Shown: one piece after another, positions 51,527 through 60,140 of the stretch
Layout of the letters: every line of letters begins with the position of its first letter
How positions within the stretch are numbered: position 1 is the first letter of the stretch
Assembly (NCBI GenBank): GCA_036721855.1
Contig: DAIMKF010000003.1
Location: 53,529-117,528 of the forward strand
Origin: JAHDNZ01 sp036721855
Lineage (GTDB): Bacteria > Bacillota > DTU065
Direction of reading: 5' to 3'
DNA length: 64,000 nt
Translations under genes and position numbers: made by a program
The notes under the pieces: generated by a model
What the model saw: the letters and a program-made list of their open reading frames with translations, nothing else
The model's database searches: none
What the model was told of the DNA's origin: nothing

Positions 51527-51578
51527 TTTATGGCCTCCTTAATTATTTATCTACAACCTTTTAAGGCTGCGAACAAGA

Positions 51579-52298
51579 TTAAAACAGTTCTGAGATGGGT
51601 TCTACTCTAAAAAGCAAAAGATAATTATGCCAACCTGCTTTGCAGGCAGTAAAATCTCCTAAACTGACATAGATATCAAAGGTCTGGGTCCCTCCATGGC
51701 TTGAACCGGAGAGAAGTTTTTTAGGTACATCAGTTACCACCAGAAAAGCAGCTTCAGGTGAAGCAGACAGCGATAATCTTAATTCCGCAGGTAACTCAGC
51801 CTCAAATAATAGATCCGAGACATATAAATCCCAGTCACAGTTGGCCTTAATCAGGCAATTGAGTCTTGGCTTTATAAAGGGATCCAAATAAAGAATTTTA
51901 CCAGGAGCCTCACTATAAGGAGGTATCTTGATACCCAAAACGACTGTTTTATTTATACGAAAATTAAGAATCAGCAAATTTTCACTGTCTGTTTCTTTTA
52001 TCTTGAAAACAAGCTGGTAATCCCCGGGTGGAATGGTATAAGGAGGATTAAGAATAATATTATTATCTTTTATTGTTAAAAACTCGCCCGGGTCAATCTC
52101 TTTGGGGACACCCATAAGGTCTACTTGATTTAATTTAACCTCTGGCTTAACCAAGCTAATCGTTTCAAGTTTAGGGAAAAGTATTTGGCAATTTAAGGTA
52201 ATGGCTTTTTCGGGCTCTAAGATACCTAGATCACTAATAATCTCACTAGCAAGAGCAGTAAAACTTATAAGAAGGATAATGATCAATATCTGGCGCAA
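51579..52298 (-). CDS. Secreted protein of the usher cluster (candidate minor subunit or adhesin)
   Basis: A 239-residue exported protein: signal peptide (LIIILLISFTALAS) and a beta-rich sequence with Cys in LNCQI, LNCLIKANCDWD and FTACKAGW. The last of these is followed by YLLLFRVEPI, a pilin-like final strand. First gene of the four-gene cluster and 52 nt ahead of the next. Not recognised as a known family; role assigned from context and general features only. Confidence 0.5.
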   Translation of the reverse strand: MRQILIIILLISFTALASEIISDLGILEPEKAITLNCQILFPKLETISLVKPEVKLNQVDLMGVPKEIDPGEFLTIKDNNIILNPPYTIPPGDYQLVFKIKETDSENLLILNFRINKTVVLGIKIPPYSEAPGKILYLDPFIKPRLNCLIKANCDWDLYVSDLLFEAELPAELRLSLSASPEAAFLVVTDVPKKLLSGSSHGGTQTFDIYVSLGDFTACKAGWHNYLLLFRVEPISELF

Positions 52299-52326
52299 GG
52301 GATCGCCTCCCTAAACATTTGTATGG

Positions 52327-52357
52327 ATTAAACAATTAGGTAACTATTACCAGTCAA
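52327..52357 (-). promoter_or_regulatory. Possible promoter of the usher cluster with internal palindrome
   Basis: On the minus strand TTGACT (52357-52352) is followed after 19 nt by TTTAAT (52332-52327). The long spacer contains GGTAA-CTA-TTACC (52339-52351), a perfect dyad directly after the -35. Non-optimal spacing and a dyad suggest a regulated promoter, perhaps needing an activator. Confidence 0.42.
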
Positions 52358-52430
52358 AGCTATGTTATGCAATTCTTAAAGATCTTATTCATGTTCGGGC
52401 AAAAAAATTCTCAAAATCATAAAAAAGGGT

Positions 52431-52472
52431 AAAAAAAGCCTCCAGGCTATTTTAATTAAGCCTGGAGGCTTT
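52431..52472 (-). terminator. Intrinsic terminator after the lipoprotein gene
   Basis: AAAGCCTCCAGGC (52435-52447) pairs with GCCTGGAGGCTTT (52460-52472). On the minus strand the stem ends in seven T. It separates the lipoprotein gene from the usher cluster. Confidence 0.88.
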
Positions 52473-52481
52473 AGCATATTG

Positions 52482-53009
52482 TTAGATTGAATGTGTCTCA
52501 CCAAGTTTATCAAAATTAACGTTAGAGAGGTCTAGATAGTAGATATACCAATTATCCCCCCGGAATCTTCGCAGCATAAAAGTTATGGGCCCTTTGATTT
52601 CGATGTTTAGATTATCTCTTGTACCTTTAATAAATAGGTTACCGGTAATTTTTGCCGTATCGTTATAGTAATAGATTGAAGTATTGACATTATTTAAATA
52701 AAAGACCGGAGAGTTATATTGATTGGCTGTAAAGAAGAAAAAGTCGGCAGCATTTTTATCCATCCAGGTTGTATTTTGAATTTGGCCATAGTCATCAATA
52801 CTCCAAACATCAACTGTAGAGGTAAAACAGCTTTTAATGGTTTCATAATAACCGTTTACTACTCCAAATTTCAGGGTGTTAATTGTTTTATAGGGATTGT
52901 AAACTGGTGTTTCAACTACAATTATACAACCGGATAAGATGAGTGAAAACAAGATAAGAAGAAGGCTTTTTTTAAAAAGGTTTTTAGACATTTCAATCCT
53001 CCTTAGCAA
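52482..53009 (-). CDS. Putative lipoprotein
   Basis: A 175-residue protein with a lipobox: hydrophobic LLLILFSLILSG followed by Cys near residue 28 (LILSGC). The rest is beta-rich and aromatic, with a C-terminal segment FRGDNWYIYYLDLSNVNFD like the NTF2-like or DUF4878-type ends found in small lipoproteins. No family is certain. It is monocistronic, with its own terminator. The start could also be a few codons later; MSKNLFKK follows MLRRIE, and the second Met has GGAGG upstream. Confidence 0.65.
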   Translation of the reverse strand: MLRRIEMSKNLFKKSLLLILFSLILSGCIIVVETPVYNPYKTINTLKFGVVNGYYETIKSCFTSTVDVWSIDDYGQIQNTTWMDKNAADFFFFTANQYNSPVFYLNNVNTSIYYYNDTAKITGNLFIKGTRDNLNIEIKGPITFMLRRFRGDNWYIYYLDLSNVNFDKLGETHSI

Positions 53010-53140
53010 TGAACTAAGCCTTACCCTACAAAAGCTGCAGGGATCACAACAAGTAATAAAGAAGATAACAGAAAAGTTAACGAAAGGAGAGGCTCGATTC
53101 GTTTTAAGCTATCAGCTTCTACCTTGAGCCTACACGATAA

Positions 53141-53965
53141 ATGAGATTAGGTCTACATGTTTCTATCTCTGGAAAACTTACCCAGGCCTTTATTGAAGGA
53201 ACTAAAAGTGGCTGTGAAGCGTTACAGATCTTTTCCGGCAGTCCGAGAATGTGGAAAACTTCACCCATATCTTTAGCACAAGCCCAGGATTTTAAAAAGC
53301 AAAGGGGAGATTTTGCACCTCTTGTTGTACATGCTTCCTATCTTATAAATCTAGGTTCCCTAGATTTAGAGGTGAGAAGAAAGTCTAAAGAAGCATTACT
53401 CAGTGAAGTTGAGCGTTGTCAATTACTTGGGGCAGACTATTTGGTTTTGCATCCTGGTGGCGGAGCGAAGGAAGCAGTAACTTTAATAGGAGAAGGATTG
53501 TCACAAGTTTTAGACTCTGCAGAGGGCATAAAGATACTGCTGGAAAATGTAGCCGGTGAAGGTAATAAGCTTGGCAAAAACTTTTCTGAACTTTTTGCAA
53601 TAATCAAGGCTACCAGGGGTGGAGACAAATTAGGAATATGTTTTGATACCTGTCATGCCTTTGGGGCCGGCTATGATCTGCGTAAAAAAGATACCTGGGA
53701 TAAATTAAAACAAGAAATCGATGATACAGTGGGTCTTGATAGAATCAATTTGCTTCATCTCAACGACAGTAAGGCAGATTTAGGCCACAGACTCGATCGC
53801 CATGCAAACTGGGGCCAGGGATATCTTGGGCAGGTTACCATAAATAACCTAGCTGCCGATGGCTTTTTTCGAACTTTACCAGGGATTTTGGAAACCCCGG
53901 GGGATCTAGAGCAAAGGAGTCTGGATCTCAAATTATGCAGGGAGTGGTTAAGTCTTGAAGGTTAA
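53141..53965 (+). CDS. nfo: Endonuclease IV (AP endonuclease)
   Basis: Cuts DNA 5' to abasic sites. The 274-residue TIM barrel shows LGLHVSISGKL, the metal ligands in LVLHPGGGAKEA, LLENVAGEG, GICFDTCHAFGAGYD and NLLHLNDSKADLGHRLDRH. Length is typical. The 3' end overlaps the helicase gene by 11 nt. Confidence 0.95.
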   Translation: MRLGLHVSISGKLTQAFIEGTKSGCEALQIFSGSPRMWKTSPISLAQAQDFKKQRGDFAPLVVHASYLINLGSLDLEVRRKSKEALLSEVERCQLLGADYLVLHPGGGAKEAVTLIGEGLSQVLDSAEGIKILLENVAGEGNKLGKNFSELFAIIKATRGGDKLGICFDTCHAFGAGYDLRKKDTWDKLKQEIDDTVGLDRINLLHLNDSKADLGHRLDRHANWGQGYLGQVTINNLAADGFFRTLPGILETPGDLEQRSLDLKLCREWLSLEG

Positions 53966-55895
53966 AGAGTTTTTTGAGAACCTTCTGCCTCAAAAGATGC
54001 CGGATTATGAATTGCGTCAAGCTCAGGTAAAGATGGCAGAACTTGTCAGAGAAAATTTTTTATCTGGCGGCAAAGCTTTAATAGAAGCAGGTACCGGTAC
54101 CGGTAAATCATTAGCTTATTTAGTACCCTCACTCCTTACCGATGACGGGAGTCATGTGTCCGTCTCGACAGGCACCAAGAATTTACAGGAACAGCTTTAC
54201 AAAAAAGATCTCCCGTTTTTACAGACCATTTGGGGGAAAGATTTCTCTTATATGCTAGTACAGGGTCGGAGTAACTACCTTTGTCTGACCAGATTAGTCA
54301 GCACCCTTTTTAATGAAGAGGAGCGTCTGTATTTAAAAAAGTGGGCTAATGAAACCCCTAGTGGAAATCTTAACGAATTAACTGGTAAAATAGACTGGGG
54401 CACCCTAAAAATTGTAGCAGCAGACCCCGATTTTTGTCTAGGGTCAAAATGCACCCGACGAAACATTTGCTTTTTAACACAGTTACGACTCAAGGCAGAA
54501 AACTGCAAAATACTAGTGGTTAACCATCATCTATTGCTGACTGATTTAATCATTAAGAAATCTCTTGGCTTTGAGCAAAGTGCGATTCTTCCTCCTCTAA
54601 GCCACATTGTTTTGGATGAGGCTCATCATTTAGAAGAAGTTGCTAGTGAGTGTTTTGGTGAGGAGGTATTTTTCAAAGAGTTAATAGAGATAAAAAATCA
54701 GGTTTTAAATAGCAAAGAGTTACAAAGAGAAAACTTGGCCTTATGGCAAAATATTATAAACGAACTTGAAGCAACCAGCCCTCATCTAAACAGAGCTAAG
54801 GAATTAGTAAGGCAACAGGAGAAAAAATCTAAAGAGCGTTTGGAATTTAATAGTGAAATAGCTCTAGTTGCTGAAAATATTCATAACAGTTATGCCGAAG
54901 CTTTCAACCTCTTGCAAGAATATGGTGAAGAAATAACGGTTGCTCTTGGCTTAGCCAGAAAAGCCAACAGGGCTGCAGGAGGGATCAGGGCATTTTTAAA
55001 TGCAGGAAAAGACAGTGTGTCTTGGGCCAACAAAGAGGGCTTTCACAATCTACCTCTTAAGGTTGATACGGCACTAAATGAGGTCCTCTTTGAACCACAT
55101 AATTCAGTAGTTTTAACCTCAGCTACTCTTTCCACTAGTGGTAACTTTTCTTATCTTAAATCACGTCTTGGTATCCCCAAGGCCCAAGAATTGGTCTTAG
55201 AGTCGCCATTTAATTTTAACAAGGTCTTACTTGCTGTTCCAAATGATCTTAAAAATCCTAACTCGGAGGAGTACACTTCTAGGATTGCTGTTCATCTTAA
55301 GAAGATTCTCCCCCAAATAAAAGGGGGCAGCTTTATCTTGTGTACTTCATTTAAAATGCTTAATGCTCTAAAAGAAGCCCTAAAGGATTCAGCCAATCTT
55401 TATATTCATGGTGAAATGAATCCTCAAGAATTGATTAACTCATTTAAAAAAGATGGTACAGGTGTTTTAATCGGTGTCGATAGTTTTTGGGAAGGAGTAG
55501 ATGTTCCAGGAGATGCACTTAAGGCTGTTTTTATTACCAAAATGCCTTTTCCGGTCCCTTCCGAGCCATTATTTGAAGCCAGGAAAAAACTTGTAGAAGA
55601 GCGAGGCGGCAATTCTTTTCGGGAGCTGTCTTTACCTATTGCTCTTTTGAAATTAAGACAGGGTTTTGGTCGTTTAATAAGAAGGCAGACCGATGAAGGC
55701 TTAGTAGTTATCTATGATTCTAGAGTTTTAGTTAAAAGTTATGGGAAGGATGTTTTTAGTTCGTTGCCAAAATGCAGTGAGTGGAGGGGCCCATTAGATG
55801 AGATGGCAACTTATATCAAAAATGAAAATAACTGGAACAAAAAATTGTTTAAAAAGAATATTGATCCTAGTGTTAACACTAATTATAAGTATTAG
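53955..55895 (+). CDS. dinG: DinG/XPD-family DNA helicase
   Basis: A 646-residue superfamily 2 helicase. Walker A EAGTGTGKSLAYLVPS is near residue 43, four Cys of the Fe-S cluster are visible (CLTR near 112, CLGSKCTRRNIC near 173-184), DEAHHLEE is the DEAH box near 220, and C-terminal motifs ILCTSFKMLN, DSFWEGVDVPG and QGFGRLIRR follow. It lacks the N-terminal exonuclease domain of Bacillus DinG, so it is closer to E. coli DinG/YoaA. Starts at TTG 53955. The next gene starts 98 nt inside its 3' end. Confidence 0.92.
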   Translation: MKVKEFFENLLPQKMPDYELRQAQVKMAELVRENFLSGGKALIEAGTGTGKSLAYLVPSLLTDDGSHVSVSTGTKNLQEQLYKKDLPFLQTIWGKDFSYMLVQGRSNYLCLTRLVSTLFNEEERLYLKKWANETPSGNLNELTGKIDWGTLKIVAADPDFCLGSKCTRRNICFLTQLRLKAENCKILVVNHHLLLTDLIIKKSLGFEQSAILPPLSHIVLDEAHHLEEVASECFGEEVFFKELIEIKNQVLNSKELQRENLALWQNIINELEATSPHLNRAKELVRQQEKKSKERLEFNSEIALVAENIHNSYAEAFNLLQEYGEEITVALGLARKANRAAGGIRAFLNAGKDSVSWANKEGFHNLPLKVDTALNEVLFEPHNSVVLTSATLSTSGNFSYLKSRLGIPKAQELVLESPFNFNKVLLAVPNDLKNPNSEEYTSRIAVHLKKILPQIKGGSFILCTSFKMLNALKEALKDSANLYIHGEMNPQELINSFKKDGTGVLIGVDSFWEGVDVPGDALKAVFITKMPFPVPSEPLFEARKKLVEERGGNSFRELSLPIALLKLRQGFGRLIRRQTDEGLVVIYDSRVLVKSYGKDVFSSLPKCSEWRGPLDEMATYIKNENNWNKKLFKKNIDPSVNTNYKY

Positions 55896-56718
55896 TGTTT
55901 TGAGTTTAGAACATATCGTTCAAAAAGGAGAAAATCTCACCCAGATAGCCAATCTTTACGGGGTAACAATTAAGGAAATATTAGAGCTGAATTTACTTGA
56001 AGATGCCAATAAAATAAAAGTAGGACAAAGACTTATGATTCCCAGAAATCGTCTTGTAATTGATTTAGATAAGATCTATGGAGCAGAGAAGGTAGAGATG
56101 TATCTCGAAGAAGGCAAAAAAAGTACTTTCAAATTCGATAATTATTTACTAGTAGGATCAATAAGCAGCTCGTCTGGTTATCAGGGGCAAGAGACTATTT
56201 ATAGAGTAAAAAGCGGAGACACTATTACCAGTTTGGCTAAGCAGTATGGTATCAAGGAAGAGCAGCTTATTAGCCGCAATAATCTGAGCCCAAATCAGAT
56301 CCTAAGAATTGATCAGTTTATCTTTATCCCTAGTCCTTCTTTTACGATTATTTATCCGGTTATAGAAGAAGTGGGTCTATTGGCTTGCATAATTGCTGCC
56401 GAAGCCAGAGGAGAGAGTTTTGAAGGTCAGATAGCTGTAGGTGCAGTCATCATAAACCGAGTCCACGACACTCGTTTTCCTAATACGATACGCGATGTCA
56501 TCTTTGAAAGAAACCAGTTTGAAGTTGTCACCAGCGGAGTATATCTTAATGTCTTAATACCAGAATTGTCCAAAAGAGCTGCTCAAGAAGCGCTTAGAGG
56601 TAGAGACCCTACCAATGGAGCTTTGTTTTTCTATAACCCAAAGCTGGTAAAAAATGCTAGCTTTTTTGAGAGTAGGACCGTTGCTGCTGAAATTGGCAAT
56701 CACATATTCACTTATTAA
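55798..56718 (+). CDS. LysM plus SleB-type cell-wall hydrolase
   Basis: A 306-residue exported protein: membrane or signal helix near residues 20-36, LysM 1 (HIVQKGENLTQIANLYGV) near 40-85, a linker, LysM 2 (YRVKSGDTITSLAKQYGI) near 139-182, and a C-terminal SleB/CwlJ hydrolase domain (LACIIAAEARGESFEGQIA, FEVVTSG) with the catalytic Glu in AAEARGE. Such enzymes digest cortex or peptidoglycan in spore formers. ATG 55798 has GGAGGGG 8 nt upstream, which sets the 98-nt overlap with dinG. Confidence 0.88.
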   Translation: MRWQLISKMKITGTKNCLKRILILVLTLIISISVLSLEHIVQKGENLTQIANLYGVTIKEILELNLLEDANKIKVGQRLMIPRNRLVIDLDKIYGAEKVEMYLEEGKKSTFKFDNYLLVGSISSSSGYQGQETIYRVKSGDTITSLAKQYGIKEEQLISRNNLSPNQILRIDQFIFIPSPSFTIIYPVIEEVGLLACIIAAEARGESFEGQIAVGAVIINRVHDTRFPNTIRDVIFERNQFEVVTSGVYLNVLIPELSKRAAQEALRGRDPTNGALFFYNPKLVKNASFFESRTVAAEIGNHIFTY

Positions 56719-56764
56719 GGCATAACACCCTTTTTTAAGGCATAAGTTCCTTTTAGGAGGGTGT

Positions 56765-57457
56765 ATGTCTATGTTTATTGTTATAAAGAGATCACAAATA
56801 ATAATTGTCTTGGCTCTGGTGCTTGTTTTGCTACTTTTACTTTTAATAAGAATTCCTAGAGTAAGTCGGGTTTCAGGACCAATCTTTAAGGGGAATCCCG
56901 ATAAAAAAGCGGTGGCATTCTGCATCAATGTAGCCTGGGGCAATGAATATATCCCAGCAATATTAGAGACCTTAAAGAAAAACAATTGTTATGCCACCTT
57001 TTTCTTTGTAGGTACTTGGGTTAAAGATTATCCTGATCTAGGCCGTACAATTGCTAGGGCAGGACATGAAATTGGCAATCATGGGTATTATCATCTGCAT
57101 CCTGCTTCACTTACCAAAGATCAACTGCAAGAGTTAATCATTGAAAACGAAAAGATTCTTAACCAAGAGTTTGGCAGGACCGCAAAACTTTTTGCTCCAC
57201 CTTATGGTGAGTTTAATAAAAAAATTGTGGCCTTTGCCGAAGAAATAGGGTATAAAACAGTTATGTGGACTATAGATACTATCGATTGGAAAAATCCAGC
57301 TCCTGAGGTCCTTGTAAAACGTGTCTTAAATAATTTACAAAACGGAGCTTTGATTTTGGCTCATCCAACAGAGGTAACGGCTAAAACTTTGCCACTTTTA
57401 ATCAGTGAGATAAAAAAACGTGGTTATGAAATAGTAACTGTTAGTGAATTGATTTAA
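56765..57457 (+). CDS. ylxY: YlxY-like polysaccharide deacetylase-family protein
   Basis: A 230-residue protein with an N-terminal membrane helix (IIIVLALVLVLLLLLLI) and a NodB fold. The usual TFDDG motif is replaced by FCINVAWGNEY, so the catalytic Asp pair is missing. NHGYYHLHP, APPYGEF and ILAHPTEVT are kept. The substitution and the neighbour mlpA match the YlxY sporulation family (ylxY-mlpA in Bacillus). Deacetylase activity is therefore doubtful. Confidence 0.86.
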   Translation: MSMFIVIKRSQIIIVLALVLVLLLLLLIRIPRVSRVSGPIFKGNPDKKAVAFCINVAWGNEYIPAILETLKKNNCYATFFFVGTWVKDYPDLGRTIARAGHEIGNHGYYHLHPASLTKDQLQELIIENEKILNQEFGRTAKLFAPPYGEFNKKIVAFAEEIGYKTVMWTIDTIDWKNPAPEVLVKRVLNNLQNGALILAHPTEVTAKTLPLLISEIKKRGYEIVTVSELI

Positions 57458-57515
57458 ATGAAGGGTTATTTTATGATTTTAAAAAAAGATGGACAAGCTC
57501 TGCCAGAGGAGGTGA

Positions 57516-57554
57516 ATGCAAGTCTTTAAACGACTTGTGACTAATGATAAATAA
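57516..57554 (+). CDS. Candidate leader micro-ORF before mlpA
   Basis: ATG 57516 lies 3 nt after GAGGAGGT and encodes MQVFKRLVTNDK, stopping at 57552-57554. The mlpA ATG (57544) lies inside its last codons and has no ribosome site of its own, and a TGA in the mlpA frame stands just before it. Translation of mlpA probably depends on ribosomes ending here. The peptide itself may have no function. Confidence 0.45.
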   Translation: MQVFKRLVTNDK

Positions 57555-58806
57555 AAGTGTCCTTTTAAATGGTCTAACTGTTTTAACAGAATCATTGTCT
57601 CATTTACACTCGGTTTCAGTCGGGCTGTTTGTCGGAACAGGTTCTCGTTATGAGAAACCGGCTGAAAGAGGCATCTCTCATTTTATTGAACATATGCTTT
57701 TTAAGGGTACCAAGAGGCATTCTGCCAGAGAGTTAGCTGAGATTGTAGAAGCTTCAGGCAGCAGTATGAATGCCTACACAGCTAAAGATTATACCTGTTT
57801 TTATGTAAAAGCTTTAGACGAACACCTAGATTTAGCAATAAGTGTACTGGCGGAGATGATTACTGAATCAACATTCGCTAAGGATCTGATTGATAAAGAA
57901 AGGCAGGTCATCTTAGAAGAGATTAAGATGTACCTCGATTCTCCTGAAGAGCTGGTACATGATCTTTTTGCTAAAAGTATTCTTGGAGACCATCCTCTAG
58001 GCCAAAGTATCATTGGCTTGGAGGAGACAGTAGGGCGCTTTGCTCAAGAGACCGTGCTAAGTTATTTTAAACGCATGTATGTGCCTCAGAATATAGTCTT
58101 TGTTGTAGTGGGGAATGTAGAACATGAAAAAACCACTAAGCTTCTTAATAAATATCTCGGCAAACTTAGCGGTTCATTGGGAAGAGAAAATGGTGTATTA
58201 CCTGTTGCTAAATCAAGTGAGATAATAGAAAGAAAAGATATTGAACAGGCTCATCTGATCTTAGGTACAGATAGTATCGCAAGAAACGACAGACGTAAGT
58301 ATGCGTTGCATCTACTCGATACTATTATTGGGGGAAGTATGAGTTCGAGACTCTTTCAAAGTCTCCGTGAGGAAAGGGGACTTGTTTATACGACCTATTC
58401 TTTTCATAATTACTATGACGAAATTGGCTTTTTAGGTATCTATGCTGGTTTTAGTCCGGTTAATTATGAAATTGTCTCAAGTCTGATAATTCAAGAACTA
58501 CGGGACATGAAAGATACTCTTACAGAAGAAGAATTAAAAAGGGCTAAAGAGCAAACCAAAGGAGCTTTGGTTTTTGCCTTAGAATCACCTTCAGCCCGAA
58601 TGACACGTCTGGCAAGAAATGAACTCTATCATAAAACCCAAATCAGTGAAGAATATGTCTTAGAGGAAATTAATAAAACATCACTAGCTGATATAAAGGA
58701 ATTGGCAGACTATCACTTTCAGAAAGATAAAATTTTAAGTTATGCCATTATTGTGCCTGAGGGTTTTTCTTGGAAAAAGTCTAAGGAACTTATATGGGAG
58801 GTGTAG
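57544..58806 (+). CDS. mlpA: M16-family zinc peptidase MlpA-like
   Basis: A 420-residue pitrilysin-family peptidase, with the inverted zinc motif HFIEHMLFKGT near residues 41-51 and the downstream Glu in LEEIKMYLDSPEE. The C-terminal non-catalytic half has the R-Y-type RLFQSLREERGLVYTTYS. It follows ylxY as in Bacillus. The ATG at 57544 agrees with the family N-terminus (NGLTVLTE). dut starts 3 nt after its stop. Confidence 0.93.
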   Translation: MINKSVLLNGLTVLTESLSHLHSVSVGLFVGTGSRYEKPAERGISHFIEHMLFKGTKRHSARELAEIVEASGSSMNAYTAKDYTCFYVKALDEHLDLAISVLAEMITESTFAKDLIDKERQVILEEIKMYLDSPEELVHDLFAKSILGDHPLGQSIIGLEETVGRFAQETVLSYFKRMYVPQNIVFVVVGNVEHEKTTKLLNKYLGKLSGSLGRENGVLPVAKSSEIIERKDIEQAHLILGTDSIARNDRRKYALHLLDTIIGGSMSSRLFQSLREERGLVYTTYSFHNYYDEIGFLGIYAGFSPVNYEIVSSLIIQELRDMKDTLTEEELKRAKEQTKGALVFALESPSARMTRLARNELYHKTQISEEYVLEEINKTSLADIKELADYHFQKDKILSYAIIVPEGFSWKKSKELIWEV

Positions 58807-58809
58807 ACT

Positions 58810-59241
58810 ATGCCAAAGATTGAAATCAAAAGGATTGATCCTAAGTTACCTTTGCCAAAATATGAAACAGAAAACTCTGCTGGGATGGATCTTTATGCTA
58901 GTCAAGAGGTTACCCTCGGCAGGGGTGAAATTAAGCTGATACCTACCGGTATCAGTGTTGCCATTCCTGAAGGTTATGAGGCACAGCTGCGCCCTAGAAG
59001 TGGACTAGCACTTAAATATGGACTAACTCTTTTAAATAGCCCGGGTACAATAGATGCCGATTATCGGGGCGAAATTAGTGTTATTGTCGCCAACTTTGGC
59101 CAAGCAGAGTTTGAAGTTAAAAAAGGCATGCGCATTGCCCAGATGGTTGTCACCAAATATGAAAAAGTTGAATGGTCCGAAGTGGGAAAACTCCCTCCTA
59201 CCAAAAGAGGTTTAGGAGGATTTGGCAGTACAGGGTTGTAA
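58810..59241 (+). CDS. dut: dUTP diphosphatase
   Basis: Hydrolyses dUTP to dUMP, keeping uracil out of DNA. The 143-residue trimeric enzyme has all five motifs: SAGMDLYAS, RPRSGLALK, GTIDADYRGEI, RIAQMVV and RGLGGFGSTG. GGGAGGTG lies upstream. No clear terminator follows; acquired and decayed DNA begins within about 40 nt. Confidence 0.96.
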   Translation: MPKIEIKRIDPKLPLPKYETENSAGMDLYASQEVTLGRGEIKLIPTGISVAIPEGYEAQLRPRSGLALKYGLTLLNSPGTIDADYRGEISVIVANFGQAEFEVKKGMRIAQMVVTKYEKVEWSEVGKLPPTKRGLGGFGSTGL

Positions 59242-59609
59242 AAATTCATAACCGATTACAAATAAAAAAGTCAGGACATTTGAGGGTGCAACTTAGAAAT
59301 TTGCGATAAAAAGTGAGCTTTTGAGTGTCAACCCTCAAACGGTTAAAAAAAGAAAATCAGGTAAACAACGGTTAAATAAGGTAGCTTGTTGAATCATACC
59401 TCGAACCGATGCGAAAAAGCAAGAAAGAGGCAATGCCGGAAAACGTTGTCTCTTTTCTTAACTACATATTCACATTTTACTTGCCTGAAATTTTTTCACA
59501 ATAGCGATATTACCTTGCTTTGCCACTCTGCCAAATCTACCTTTTCACAGCCGCAGGGGACCAGATCTGATGTTATCCGCCGAGATCAACCGTTTAAGAT
59601 TTTCCTTTT
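59242..59609. other. Intergenic region with an inverted repeat, no gene seen
   Basis: TTTGAGGGT (59279-59287) and ACCCTCAAA (59331-59339) are exact inverted repeats 61 bp apart end to end, like the ends of a very small or deleted element. The rest is not recognisable. A 105-codon frame at 59386 has no ribosome site, is rich in Cys/Ser/Phe of the random kind, and looks spurious. Confidence 0.5.
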
Positions 59610-60074
59610 TCACTGCAAAAATTCTGACCATGCAGAGTTTTCTTTACTTAGAATGACGGGCTTATATTCTGGTATTACATATCTTATAGTTTTCTCTAAA
59701 TGATGTGTTATCAATAGGCAACACGCAAGTCCATCTTCAGATTTGTTCAGTATTGTATTGCTTATATATGGCGGTCGCTTCAAAACCGCATCTGCGATAA
59801 TAATCCACTGCATGTCATCGGTTTCAGCTTCAATCACCATTTCGTATATATTCCATAGTGCGGTTATCATTTTTCCGCCGATGCCATGGCGAGAATGCTT
59901 TCGGCGACGGCAAAGTTGAGGATTTCCACATAGTCCTTGTGAACTTAAATCCGCAAATGCCAACGATCTCGTCGTTTTCAACCCTGCCATATAGCTGCCG
60001 AATTCGTGAAGGCGAAATTCCGTAGCCTTTTGCTTAGCATATTCAATCGAAGATTCATATTCGCTGTAGGTCAT
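59610..60074 (-). pseudogene. Frameshifted GNAT acetyltransferase remnant
   Basis: Pieces of one GNAT-like protein fall in different frames. One reads RQLYGRVENDEIVGICGFKF, another YVEILNFAVAE, and the annotated frame continues HGIGGKMITALWNIYEMVIE and TDDMQWIIIADAVLKR. The GIGG stretch is like the acetyl-CoA loop of the fold. At least two frame changes within about 100 bp show that the gene is dead. It lies beside another broken resistance-type gene. Confidence 0.6.
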
Positions 60075-60140
60075 GATTTAAATAACGACGGAGTTGTCCA
60101 GTTGGTCTTTAATGTCACAAAACATGATTCACCGCTCCTT

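Noticed and set aside
56765..57457. Calling this an active polysaccharide deacetylase
   Set aside because: The catalytic Asp pair is replaced by Asn-Val in FCINVAWG. The sequence and neighbours fit the YlxY family, so activity is not claimed.
59386..59703. 105-codon plus-strand frame after dut
   Set aside because: No ribosome site, composition typical of chance frames, and it runs antisense into the decayed acetyltransferase gene.
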